Shown here piece after piece: positions 1 to 7,633 of a stretch of 64,000 nt of DNA. The stretch's first letter is position 1, and the number at the start of each line of letters is the position of its first letter. Made by a program: the position numbers and the translations under genes. Origin of the DNA: Epilithonimonas xixisoli (GTDB taxonomy: Bacteria; Bacteroidota; Bacteroidia; Flavobacteriales; Weeksellaceae); contig NZ_SOEO01000002.1 in the NCBI RefSeq assembly GCF_004365655.1, positions 868,001-932,000 of the forward strand. Reading direction: 5' to 3'. A model generated the notes under the pieces. That model was given only the letters and a program-made list of their open reading frames with translations. It was not told the DNA's origin and ran no database searches.

Positions 1-540
1 TCGGGTGCAAATTGGAGCACATCACTTATGATCATTGTGAACAACTTGGTTGTGGGTGCAAAACTTTACATCTACGGCGTTTTCGGTGGCGTTGGAACGT
101 TGTATGCCTTGATGCAGAACAGCATTATGTTGGGCGCATTTCAGTTTTTCTTCAAAACCCAAAATGTGTTGCTGGAAAGTGCGAAAGGAATCTGGCTTCA
201 CGGTGCTTTTGAGATTTTTGGAATGGTGGTGGAAGCGATGGCTGGGCTTATTTTGGGCGCCTCCATTTTGTTTCCAAAGACGTTGTCGCGCTTAGAATCT
301 TTCAAACTCGGTTTTAGAAATAGTTTCAAAATCTATCTTAGCACAGTTCCATTCACTATTTTTGCAGGCATCATAGAAGGTTTTGTCACCAGATATGCGC
401 AGGTGATGCCGTTGGTTCTCAACATTGTTATCATCTTTGGTACTTTGTCTGTGATTGCGTTTTACTATTTTATTTACCCTCATATTGTCATCAAAAAACT
501 TAAGAAAAATGCAATTATTTCAAGAGCGAAAATTCGGTAA
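1..540 (+). CDS. Stage II sporulation protein M-like membrane protein (5' truncated)
   Basis: The reading frame is open from the first base, so the N-terminus lies outside the window; 179 residues are visible. They contain about four hydrophobic segments (roughly residues 10-50, 73-95, 110-135 and 138-165). The first carries the IIVNN...G pattern typical of the SpoIIM/DUF95 family, which are polytopic inner-membrane proteins. In Flavobacteriia this family commonly sits beside DUF4129, DUF4350, MoxR and DUF58 genes, as here. The downstream gene starts inside this one (32-base overlap), which implies translational coupling. The biochemical role of these non-sporulating homologues is unknown. 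Family assignment rests on the segment pattern plus context. Confidence 0.75.
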   Translation, partial: SGANWSTSLMIIVNNLVVGAKLYIYGVFGGVGTLYALMQNSIMLGAFQFFFKTQNVLLESAKGIWLHGAFEIFGMVVEAMAGLILGASILFPKTLSRLESFKLGFRNSFKIYLSTVPFTIFAGIIEGFVTRYAQVMPLVLNIVIIFGTLSVIAFYYFIYPHIVIKKLKKNAIISRAKIR

Positions 541-1483
541 TCTCATCAGCGATACCTTTACCTTTTTCAAAGAATTTGGTAAGAATTATTTTAAGAATTA
601 TCTCGCTCTCAACGGCGTTTTGATGCTTCTGTTTGTGGTGGTTTTCATATTTGGATACCGTGAGTTTTTCCTTCAAATGATCAATTCAAATGTCAACGGA
701 AACAGCTATTTTTTCCAATCTTATTTTCAGGAGAATAACTTGTTATTGATTTTAGGATTTGTGGTGTTTGTTCTTTTATTTTTGTTAATGAGCATCATTA
801 TGTACACATTTCCAGTTTTGTACATGAAGCGGATTGCAGAAACCGGCGATCGCAACATAAAGCCGGATCAAATGCTGGGTGACATCAAAAAGAATATCGG
901 AAAGTTTATCATTTTCTTTCTCGGAACGCTTTTTATTATGACGCCTGTGATGTTTATTTTGATGGCAATTTCCTCATTTCTAATGGTGGTTGTCATTGGT
1001 TTTTTTCTATTGATTTTGTTGATGCCGGCTTTCATTAATGTAATGAATTTTACACTTTTCGATTATCTGAATACCAACAAAGGTTTTTTTGAATCTCTGG
1101 GTTATGCGCTGAAAGTCAATTTTTCAAAAATGTTCGATTCTCAGCAGGCGAAATTCTGGAAATATTGGGGTTCTACGGTGATTTGTTTTATGATTATTTA
1201 TGTTGTTTTGATGGTTTTTACATTTATTCCGTCCATATTTTTAGGTTTGGGAATGAGTACAATTCCAGAAGTGGGAAATCCGCAAAGCGATCCTGCAGAA
1301 GTGTTTTCTGGAGGAATGGGCATTTTTTTCTTCGTGATTTACGGCATTTCTACCCTGGTAAGTTTTATGTTGTACAATGTGATGTACGTTAACGCGGGAC
1401 TTCAGTATTACGACAGCCGCACAGATTTGCACAGAACAATCAACCTGAGTGAAATTGATACCATAGGAAACAGTGAGTTTTAG
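509..1483 (+). CDS. Polytopic membrane protein of the MoxR/DUF4129 operon
   Basis: A 324-residue protein with a soluble N-terminal stretch and about five or six strongly hydrophobic segments, including LNGVLMLLFVVVFIFGY near residue 40 and long runs in the middle and C-terminal third. I chose ATG 509 over the upstream in-frame start at 455 because MQLFQERKFGNL is a natural start and the shorter overlap (32 bases) with the SpoIIM-like gene suits coupled translation. From memory, relatives in Chryseobacterium are sometimes labelled beta-carotene monooxygenase. I see no metal-binding histidine pattern to support that, so I call it only a membrane protein. It shares an operon with the DUF4129/DUF4350/MoxR/DUF58 genes. 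Confidence 0.7.
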   Translation: MQLFQERKFGNLISDTFTFFKEFGKNYFKNYLALNGVLMLLFVVVFIFGYREFFLQMINSNVNGNSYFFQSYFQENNLLLILGFVVFVLLFLLMSIIMYTFPVLYMKRIAETGDRNIKPDQMLGDIKKNIGKFIIFFLGTLFIMTPVMFILMAISSFLMVVVIGFFLLILLMPAFINVMNFTLFDYLNTNKGFFESLGYALKVNFSKMFDSQQAKFWKYWGSTVICFMIIYVVLMVFTFIPSIFLGLGMSTIPEVGNPQSDPAEVFSGGMGIFFFVIYGISTLVSFMLYNVMYVNAGLQYYDSRTDLHRTINLSEIDTIGNSEF

Positions 1484-2252
1484 ACAATTTCTTTTACTGA
1501 TATTTTCTTTGCTGGGAAACGTTGTGTTTTCTCAGTACGAAGTTGTGCAAGAAGTTGTAGATTCTTCTGCCTATGAGTCTGGGTTTCATTACATCAAAGC
1601 AGATTCTTTGGTGAGGACGAATTATTCTACGGACAATGCGCTTCATCCAAAAACAATCGATCCCAATTTCAAAAACAAATACCAAAACAACGATTTCGAT
1701 TATGAAGTTCTGAAACCCAAAGAATCGGTGTGGGACAAGGTAAAAAAGAAAATTTCCGAATGGCTTTCGATGATTTTTGGCGATTTAGATCCTAACAAGG
1801 CCAATGATTACACGATTAATATTCTAAGGTTTTTTGCGATTCTGATTGTTGGTTTTCTGTTGTATATTCTAGTGCGTTATTTGATGTCCAAAGACGGGAA
1901 TTTCTTGTTTGGGAAAAGAAACAGGAAAATTAAAATTACCGCTCAGGATTTGGAAGAGAATATCCACGAGATCAACTTTCCGCAGAGCATTCTTATGTTT
2001 GAAAAACAGCAGGATTACCGTTCGGCGATTCGCTATCATTTTCTTTATGCTTTGAAAAAATTGACGGATAAAAATCTCATCGATTGGAATCCGGAAAAAA
2101 CAAACCGAGATTATCTCAAAGAATTGAAAAACAATCAATTGCAGGAAGACTTCAGACGCATTATCTATATTTACGATTACATTTGGTACGGCGAATTTCA
2201 AGCGGAGGAAACAGACTATCAACATTATAAAACTTATTTTAATAAATTCTGA
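1473..2252 (+). CDS. DUF4129 domain-containing protein
   Basis: A 259-residue protein that starts at GTG 1473 and overlaps the upstream gene by 11 bases. Residues 1-20 (MSFRQFLLLIFSLLGNVVFS) form a signal peptide. An extracytoplasmic stretch follows to about residue 110, then one membrane helix (INILRFFAILIVGFLLYILV). The C-terminal cytoplasmic part has the DUF4129 pattern: YRSAIRYHFLYALKKL followed by tyrosine-rich RRIIYIYDYIWYG. DUF4129 proteins are usually encoded beside MoxR ATPases and DUF58 proteins and are thought to take part in a membrane-linked chaperone or secretion-like complex. The substrate is not known. Confidence 0.8.
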   Translation: MSFRQFLLLIFSLLGNVVFSQYEVVQEVVDSSAYESGFHYIKADSLVRTNYSTDNALHPKTIDPNFKNKYQNNDFDYEVLKPKESVWDKVKKKISEWLSMIFGDLDPNKANDYTINILRFFAILIVGFLLYILVRYLMSKDGNFLFGKRNRKIKITAQDLEENIHEINFPQSILMFEKQQDYRSAIRYHFLYALKKLTDKNLIDWNPEKTNRDYLKELKNNQLQEDFRRIIYIYDYIWYGEFQAEETDYQHYKTYFNKF

Positions 2253-2279
2253 TAAAAGCTTTTTATCAATTGAAAATCT

Positions 2280-3449
2280 ATGAATAAAACGTTCAAAATA
2301 TACGCTGTCATTTTCATCATCATTCTGATTGTGATGGGTATGTTTGAGATGAATAAAAAACCCGTTCTGGATTGGCGAAAGAATTTTAATACGGAGAAAA
2401 AAACACCTTTCGGACTTTATGTTTTCGACCAAGAATCCAATGGTTTGTTCCACCAAAAATTGGAAAAAGCAAGGGTTTCACCTTATGAATATTACAGTAA
2501 AAAAGAGCAAAAAAAGCCACATAATATTCTCATAATCCAAAAAGAAATAGATGATGTCTCGTGGGAATTTCTGATGAATGAGGTTTACAACGGTTCCGAT
2601 GTGATGCTGTTCAGCAACAAAATTCCTAAAAAAATTGGCGATTCTTTGGGATTCAAAACCGGAATTCTGAGTTTTGAGGATAATTATTACCTGCAACTTA
2701 CGGATAAAAAACTAGTGAACAATAGATTATTCATTGATAAACTGCCAGATAATTACGGTTTTTCCTACATCCAAAAAGATATGGAAATTTTGGGAAAAAG
2801 TCTTTACAAATCGTCTAAAAATAAAACATCTACCCAAGCTAATTTTATTAAAATCAATTTCGGAGACGGACATTTTTATTTCCATTCAGAGCCATTGGTT
2901 TTGACGAATTATTATCTTTTGAATTCAAAAAACAGATATTTAGAAAGCGTTTTGTCGTATTTGCCAGATCGGGAAACGGTTTGGTTTGTAGAAACAGATG
3001 CGCCTCTCTCGATGTCGTCGATGCGTTTCATTCTCAGCAATCCGCCACTGCAATATGCTTGGTATTTGTTGCTCTTTGGTCTAATTGTTTTTGTGATTTT
3101 CAATGCAAAAAGGAAACAGCGCATTGTTCCAATCACAGAACCTTTGAAAAATACATCGGTCGATTTTATCAGAAGTATTGGGAATCTGTATCTTCAGGAA
3201 GGCGATTTCCACGAGATGATGGCGAAAAAAGCACAGTATTTTTTGAGTAAAATCAGAATGGATTTATTGATTGACACACAGAATCTGGACGAACAATTCA
3301 TCAATAAATTACATTTGAAAACAGGAAAGAAAATAGAGTTAATAAAAGAAGCTGTGGAACTCATCAAAAAAGGACAAAATCCGTATGCAAGCGTGATGAA
3401 GGAAGATTTGATAAGGATGAATAAATTGTTGGATGATATTTTGAAGTGA
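2280..3449 (+). CDS. DUF4350 domain-containing membrane protein
   Basis: A 389-residue protein with an N-terminal membrane anchor (residues 6-24, YAVIFIIILIVMGMFEM), a large extracytoplasmic DUF4350-like region, and a second membrane helix near residue 260 (LQYAWYLLLFGLIVFVIF). A basic KRKQR stop-transfer and a cytoplasmic helical tail follow. Proteins of this arrangement accompany MoxR and DUF58 in Bacteroidota and Actinobacteria. The gene follows the DUF4129 gene by 27 bases. In related genomes moxR would be expected right after it, but here 876 bases of REP/RAYT sequence intervene, so the transcript may be altered. Function unknown beyond membership of this operon. Confidence 0.75.
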   Translation: MNKTFKIYAVIFIIILIVMGMFEMNKKPVLDWRKNFNTEKKTPFGLYVFDQESNGLFHQKLEKARVSPYEYYSKKEQKKPHNILIIQKEIDDVSWEFLMNEVYNGSDVMLFSNKIPKKIGDSLGFKTGILSFEDNYYLQLTDKKLVNNRLFIDKLPDNYGFSYIQKDMEILGKSLYKSSKNKTSTQANFIKINFGDGHFYFHSEPLVLTNYYLLNSKNRYLESVLSYLPDRETVWFVETDAPLSMSSMRFILSNPPLQYAWYLLLFGLIVFVIFNAKRKQRIVPITEPLKNTSVDFIRSIGNLYLQEGDFHEMMAKKAQYFLSKIRMDLLIDTQNLDEQFINKLHLKTGKKIELIKEAVELIKKGQNPYASVMKEDLIRMNKLLDDILK

Positions 3450-3700
3450 TGAAAAGTGTCGCTCCTACGGAGCTTCGCATTGGCGATAATTCTTTCTACA
3501 AACATTTCGCTCCTACGGAGCTTTTGCTAGATGAGTGCCAGCGGAACGAAATGTTTGTAGAAAGGATAATCGTAATTAAATCAAAACTCCATAGGAGTGA
3601 AATGTTTGTAAAAAATTCACAATATAACTATCTAGGCTCCGTAGGAGCAAAATGTTTGTAGAAAGAAGTTAATCATAATAAATCCAAGCTCCGTAGGAGC
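3450..3700 (+). repeat. REP-like palindrome array, left of the RAYT gene
   Basis: It holds two copies of GCTCCTACGGAGC (3461-3473, 3509-3521), then three inverted or variant copies (3586-3598 ACTCCATAGGAGT, 3636-3648 and 3688-3700 GCTCCGTAGGAGC). The palindromes alternate with the accessory motif AACATTTCG or its complement GAAATGTTTGTAG. The array begins right at the DUF4350 stop codon and ends 20 bases before the transposase start. Opposed palindromes like this are the normal substrate pattern of REP-associated tyrosine transposases (BIME-like). Confidence 0.85.
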
Positions 3701-3720
3701 GACACCAAACAAAACACAAA

Positions 3721-4188
3721 ATGGCAAACACTTACATCCAAATCTACATTCAATTTGTCTTTGCGGTACAAGGAAGACAAAATCTCATCCATCCAACCAA
3801 AAGAGAATTGTTACAAAAATATATTGCGGGAATCATTAAAAATAACAACCAAAAACTATTGTCAATCTATGCAAATCCTAACCACGTTCATCTTTTAATG
3901 GGATTCAATAGTTTGAATTTTAAAATTCCGGATTTAGTTCGTGATATAAAATCTAATTCATCCAAATTCATCAATGAAGAAAATTGGTTTGATGGGAAAT
4001 TTAATTGGCAAGAAGGTTATGGTGCATTTTCATATTCGAAAAGTCAAATTGATAAAGTCATTAATTATATTAATAATCAAGAAGAACATCACAAAAAGAA
4101 AAGTTTTAAAGAAGAATATCTTGAGCTTTTGAATAAATTTGAAATCCAATATGATGAAAAATATTTGTTTGAATTTTATGACAATTAA
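3721..4188 (+). CDS. REP-associated tyrosine transposase (IS200/IS605-like Y1 family)
   Basis: A 155-residue single-domain Y1 (HUH) transposase. The HUH metal-binding motif is in NPNHVHLLMGF (about residues 52-62). The C-terminal YSKSQIDKVINYI..QEEHH segment holds the likely nucleophilic tyrosine and the family's conserved HH. The length matches the Bacteroidota RAYT group, and I see no frameshift or truncation, so it may be functional. RAYT proteins nick single-stranded REP hairpins and are thought to spread or maintain REPs rather than move as classical insertion sequences. REP palindromes lie 20 bases before the start and 6 bases after the stop, so gene and substrates form a unit. The same palindrome recurs near 63 kb, consistent with action in trans. 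Confidence 0.88.
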   Translation: MANTYIQIYIQFVFAVQGRQNLIHPTKRELLQKYIAGIIKNNNQKLLSIYANPNHVHLLMGFNSLNFKIPDLVRDIKSNSSKFINEENWFDGKFNWQEGYGAFSYSKSQIDKVINYINNQEEHHKKKSFKEEYLELLNKFEIQYDEKYLFEFYDN

Positions 4189-4194
4189 CGTGTC

Positions 4195-4308
4195 GCTCCT
4201 ACGGAGCTCTGCTGAGAGTCTTCAAAATAATGCTACAAACATATCGCTCCTACGGAGCTTCGCGGAGAAAATAAACTAATAGCTACAAACATTTTGCTCC
4301 ACTGGAGC
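4195..4308 (+). repeat. REP-like palindromes, right of the RAYT gene
   Basis: Three palindromes: GCTCCTACGGAGC at 4195-4207 and 4246-4258, and the variant GCTCCACTGGAGC at 4296-4308. They are separated by CTACAAACAT-type spacers as on the left side. The last copy ends 17 bases before the moxR start codon, so the promoter or RBS region of moxR is now largely REP-derived. Confidence 0.85.
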
Positions 4309-4325
4309 TTATTAAAATTAAAATT

Positions 4326-5321
4326 ATGGAAGAACAATACCAAGACAAAGCGCCTGAATTCCAGTCAAGACTGGATATGAAGGACTTACGAAATAACCTC
4401 GAACGCGTAAAAGCAGAAATTGGAAAAGTCATCATCGGTCAGGAAAATATGATTGAACATTTGTTGGTGGCACTTTTATCCAACGGACACGTTTTAATCG
4501 AAGGCGTTCCCGGAGTTGCAAAAACGATTACTGCAAAATTATTGGCAAAAACCATTTCTGTGGACTTCAGCAGAATCCAGTTTACGCCGGATTTGATGCC
4601 TTCCGATATTTTGGGAACTTCCGTTTTCAATGTAAAAGAAGCGGATTTCAAATTTAAGAAAGGTCCGATTTTCTCGAATTTTATTTTGATTGATGAAATC
4701 AACCGTTCGCCTGCAAAAACGCAATCCGCTTTATTCGAAGTAATGGAAGAGCAACAAATCACGATGGATGGCGTAAAATATCAAATGGAAGAACCATTTT
4801 TGGTTGTTGCGACTCAAAATCCAATCGAACACGAGGGAACTTATAGATTACCGGAAGCGCAACTCGACCGTTTTCTATTCAAAATTGAAGTCGGTTACCC
4901 AAATCTGGAACAGGAAATTGAAATCATTAAAAACCAACATAACAACAGATTAGAAGATAAAACCGACGTGGTTCAAACAGTCATTTCCGGACAGCAATTA
5001 AAGCAATATCAGCAGTTGGTAAAAGAAATCGTCGTAGAACAAAATCTTCTGGAATATATTGCGAAAATCATTGTCAATACGAGGGAAAATCAATTTTTAT
5101 ATTTAGGAGCTTCCCCAAGAGCAAGTCTTGCATTATTGACTGCGAGTAAGGCTTTCGCAGCCATCCGAGGTCGTGACTTTGTAACGCCGGAAGATATCAA
5201 AGAAGCATCATTTGCAGTTTTGAGACACAGAATCATTGTTTCCCCAGAACGCGAGATGGAAGGTTTGACAGCGGACGAGATTATCAGACAAATTTTGGAA
5301 AGCATTGAAGTTCCTAGATAG
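4326..5321 (+). CDS. MoxR family AAA+ ATPase
   Basis: A 331-residue MoxR-type AAA+ ATPase with all core motifs: Walker A GVPGVAKT (60-67), Walker B LIDE (121-124), sensor 1 ATQNP (162-166), and a DRF arginine finger region (181-183). The C-terminal lid has the GASPRASLAL sensor 2 pattern near residue 260. MoxR proteins act as chaperones, often for metal or cofactor insertion or complex assembly, together with DUF58/VWA partner proteins. The DUF58 partner lies downstream, separated only by the four-helix-bundle cassette. The start ATG 4326 follows the REP array closely. Confidence 0.93.
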   Translation: MEEQYQDKAPEFQSRLDMKDLRNNLERVKAEIGKVIIGQENMIEHLLVALLSNGHVLIEGVPGVAKTITAKLLAKTISVDFSRIQFTPDLMPSDILGTSVFNVKEADFKFKKGPIFSNFILIDEINRSPAKTQSALFEVMEEQQITMDGVKYQMEEPFLVVATQNPIEHEGTYRLPEAQLDRFLFKIEVGYPNLEQEIEIIKNQHNNRLEDKTDVVQTVISGQQLKQYQQLVKEIVVEQNLLEYIAKIIVNTRENQFLYLGASPRASLALLTASKAFAAIRGRDFVTPEDIKEASFAVLRHRIIVSPEREMEGLTADEIIRQILESIEVPR

Positions 5322-5322
5322 A

Positions 5323-5731
5323 TTTTAGGTAGTAGGTATTAGTTTTTAGTTTCGTTAATTATGGCTCATTTTAAAGAATTAATTGTTTGGCAAAAGTCTA
5401 TAAATTTAGTGACAGAAATTTACAGGATTACTGAGAAATTTCCTTCAAACGAGATTTATGGGTTGACTTCGCAATTGAGAAGAGCCTCCGTTTCTGTTCC
5501 GAGCAATATTGCAGAAGGAAACACTAGACGAAGTAAAGCTGATTATATACAATTTTTACGAATAGCTAGAGGAAGTTGTAGCGAAATAGAAACTCAAATC
5601 ATCATTTCTAAAAACCTGGGATTTATTGACAACACTATTTTCGAAACCCTTAGTTTCAATATTATCGAAATTTCTAAAATGATTAATGGTTTAATTAATT
5701 CATTAAAAGACTCAAACCCTACAACCTAAAA
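5323..5731 (+). mobile_element. Four-helix-bundle gene cassette with 14-bp inverted ends
   Basis: TTTTAGGTAGTAGG at 5323-5336, just after the moxR stop, is matched by CCTACAACCTAAAA at 5718-5731. The reverse complement of the latter differs at one of 14 positions. The only gene between them encodes a four-helix-bundle protein whose stop codon lies inside the right repeat. The cassette separates moxR from its usual DUF58 partner, which suggests insertion of a compact unit. No target-site duplication is evident. Confidence 0.55.
5361..5729 (+). CDS. Four-helix bundle protein (23S rRNA IVP / S23 family)
   Basis: A 122-residue helical protein of the S23/four-helix-bundle family. It has the N-terminal FKELIVWQKSINLV motif, the central YGLTSQLRRASVSVPSNIAEG signature, and a C-terminal amphipathic helix region. 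The family was first seen as ORFs in rRNA intervening sequences; a related fold is the Avd accessory protein of diversity-generating retroelements. No reverse transcriptase or template repeat is near, so a DGR is not supported. In Bacteroidota such genes are scattered singly between housekeeping genes. This copy sits between moxR and the DUF58 gene and is framed by inverted repeats, so it is probably an acquired element. Function unknown. Confidence 0.88.
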   Translation: MAHFKELIVWQKSINLVTEIYRITEKFPSNEIYGLTSQLRRASVSVPSNIAEGNTRRSKADYIQFLRIARGSCSEIETQIIISKNLGFIDNTIFETLSFNIIEISKMINGLINSLKDSNPTT

Positions 5732-5736
5732 CCTTG

Positions 5737-7059
5737 ATGAAATCCTTATACCTAAATAACAAATTCTTCTTCGCCCTCTTCGGCGTTGGAATCTGCTATG
5801 TTTTGGCGTTTTTCTTTCCGGTGATGATGTGGATTGCCAACTCATTATTGATTTTTGTTTTAGTGTTGACAGCGGTTGATGGATTAATTCTTTTCATTAA
5901 TAAAGAAGGCATCAACGCACAAAGAATTTTGCCCGAAAAGTTGTCTAACGGCGATGAAAATTCTGTAAAAATTGATATTAGAAATAATTACAATTTTAAT
6001 ATTAACACCAGAATTATCGACGAAATTCCATTTCAGTTTCAAAAGCGAGATTTCCTGATTAAGAAAAATATCGAAAGTGGAAACAACGCCTATTTCGAAT
6101 ATATTCTCGAACCAAAAGAACGTGGCGAATACAGTTTTGGAAATCTGATTATTTATGTCAATTCGCCAATTGGTTTGATTTCGAGAAGATTTACCTTTCA
6201 GAAAGATGCGAAATTGGCAAGTTATCCGTCGTTCATCCATCTCAGAAAATATGAATTGATGGCACTTCAAAATGAATTTATGTTGGGTGGAATCAAGAAA
6301 ATCCGTAAGCTTGGTCATACGATGGAATTCGAGCAAATTCGGGATTATGTTCAGGGCGATGACATTAGGAGTATCAATTGGAAAGCAACTTCAAAATCCA
6401 GCAAATTGATGGTCAATCAGTTTCAAGATGAAAAATCTCAGCGAATTATAATGCTCATCGACAAAGGCAGAACGATGAAAATGCCTTTCAATGGATTGAG
6501 TTTATTAGATTATTCCATTAACGCAACGATGGCTTTGTCGCATATTATTTTGAAGAAAGGCGACCGAGCAGGAATGATGACTTTTTCCAAAAAACCTGAA
6601 AATAAAGTCGTTGCAGACAACAAATCCGGACAGTTGAAGAAGATTTCGGAAGCACTTTACAATGTTCAAACCAACTTCTTCGAAAGTGATTTTGGAAGAC
6701 TTTATCAGGAAACGAAATTTCATTTGAATCAAAGAAGTTTAGTCTTGTTATTCACGAATTTTGAAACTCTGGATGGACTGAATCGACAAATGAAATATCT
6801 GAGAGGAATTGCAAAAAACCATCTTCTTGTCGTAATATTTTTCAAGAATTCTGAAGTTCATAATTTGCTGAACACAAATCCTGAAAATATGCAGGAAATC
6901 TATGACGAAATCATTGCAGAAAAGTTTGAATTTGAGAAAAAACTGATTATTCAGGAACTCAGGAAATATGGAATTTACAGCATTTACACGCTTCCTGAAA
7001 ACCTCAACATAGATGTCATCAATAAATATCTGGAGATAAAAGCGAGGGGAATTTTGTAA
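5737..7059 (+). CDS. DUF58 domain-containing protein
   Basis: A 440-residue protein from ATG 5737; a TTG lies one codon upstream but is less likely. Two membrane helices occupy residues 10-50. A beta-rich extracytoplasmic-type domain follows. The DUF58 hallmark RDYVQGDDIRSINWK is at about 202-216. After it comes a VWA-like region whose IIMLIDKGRTM (237-247) resembles a MIDAS DxGxSM-type start, with Thr and Lys in place of the usual residues. DUF58 proteins partner MoxR ATPases. In this group they form the first part of aerotolerance-like (Bat) clusters. The start lies 5 bases beyond the right inverted repeat of the four-helix cassette, so its original leader has been replaced. Confidence 0.88.
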   Translation: MKSLYLNNKFFFALFGVGICYVLAFFFPVMMWIANSLLIFVLVLTAVDGLILFINKEGINAQRILPEKLSNGDENSVKIDIRNNYNFNINTRIIDEIPFQFQKRDFLIKKNIESGNNAYFEYILEPKERGEYSFGNLIIYVNSPIGLISRRFTFQKDAKLASYPSFIHLRKYELMALQNEFMLGGIKKIRKLGHTMEFEQIRDYVQGDDIRSINWKATSKSSKLMVNQFQDEKSQRIIMLIDKGRTMKMPFNGLSLLDYSINATMALSHIILKKGDRAGMMTFSKKPENKVVADNKSGQLKKISEALYNVQTNFFESDFGRLYQETKFHLNQRSLVLLFTNFETLDGLNRQMKYLRGIAKNHLLVVIFFKNSEVHNLLNTNPENMQEIYDEIIAEKFEFEKKLIIQELRKYGIYSIYTLPENLNIDVINKYLEIKARGIL

Positions 7060-7165
7060 ATTTGAATTTAATTAAAAGAAAATGAAACGCTTTTGTCAAA
7101 AGATAAATAAAAATAATTCACATCTTAGCGTTACATCTGACAAATAAAAAAAATAAATCTTACAG

Positions 7166-7588
7166 ATGAAAATCACACTCAATAGAATCAACGACGATTT
7201 CCTTTTCGAATGTTCCAATGAACAAGGAAATTCTATTTTATTAGACAATACAACTTTACCAGGCGCAAAAGGTGTTTCGCCAATGCAATCTTTATTAATG
7301 GCAGTTGCTGGTTGTAGCGGAATTGATGTCGTTTCGATTCTAAAAAAACAGCGTCAAACGATTACAGATTTTAAAGCGGAAGTGGAAGGCGAAAGAGTTC
7401 AGGTGGATGAAGCCAAACCTTTCAAATCCATCAAAGTAAAATTCTTCCTCGAAGGCGAAATTGACCCGAAAAAAGCAAAGAAAGCTGGAGAATTATCGTT
7501 TGAAAAATATTGCTCGGTTTCCAAAACGCTGGAACCAAATGTGGAAATCACTTATGAAGTCCACGTCAATGGAAATATTGTAGATTAA
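7166..7588 (+). CDS. OsmC family protein
   Basis: A 140-residue OsmC/Ohr-fold protein. Two redox cysteines are in the expected places: Cys50 in MAVAGCSGIDV and Cys116 in FEKYCSVSKTL. The C-terminal strand is EITYEVHV. OsmC proteins reduce organic hydroperoxides; the spacing here fits the YhfA/OsmC branch rather than Ohr. It stands alone, with 106 bases of AT-rich leader upstream and a strong hairpin terminator right after the stop. Confidence 0.88.
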   Translation: MKITLNRINDDFLFECSNEQGNSILLDNTTLPGAKGVSPMQSLLMAVAGCSGIDVVSILKKQRQTITDFKAEVEGERVQVDEAKPFKSIKVKFFLEGEIDPKKAKKAGELSFEKYCSVSKTLEPNVEITYEVHVNGNIVD

Positions 7589-7595
7589 AAAAACA

Positions 7596-7625
7596 AAACC
7601 TTCTCAAATCGAGAAGGTTTCTTTT
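7596..7625. terminator. Bidirectional terminator between OsmC and glucosidase genes
   Basis: A perfect 10-bp stem, AAACCTTCTC/GAGAAGGTTT, with a 5-base loop (7596-7620). T-rich sequence flanks it on the right and A-rich sequence on the left, so it can serve both convergent genes. Confidence 0.85.
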
Positions 7626-7633
7626 TATAATTT

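Noticed and set aside
509-1483. Beta-carotene 15,15'-monooxygenase label for the membrane protein
   Set aside because: No conserved histidine set of that family is visible and the gene context is the MoxR/DUF58 operon.
1869-2456. A 195-codon minus-strand frame over DUF4129 and DUF4350 genes
   Set aside because: It spans the junction of two real genes in antisense and has no motifs.
3446-3661. A short plus-strand frame in the left REP array
   Set aside because: It is composed of translated REP palindromes; the similar frame at 63203-63436 reads the same repeats, so the similarity comes from the repeat and not from a protein.
3450-4308. CRISPR-like spaced repeats
   Set aside because: The repeats are 13-bp palindromes in both orientations with unequal spacing, around a Y1 transposase; no cas genes exist nearby.
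5361-5729. Avd component of a diversity-generating retroelement
   Set aside because: There is no reverse transcriptase, template repeat or variable repeat in the neighbourhood.
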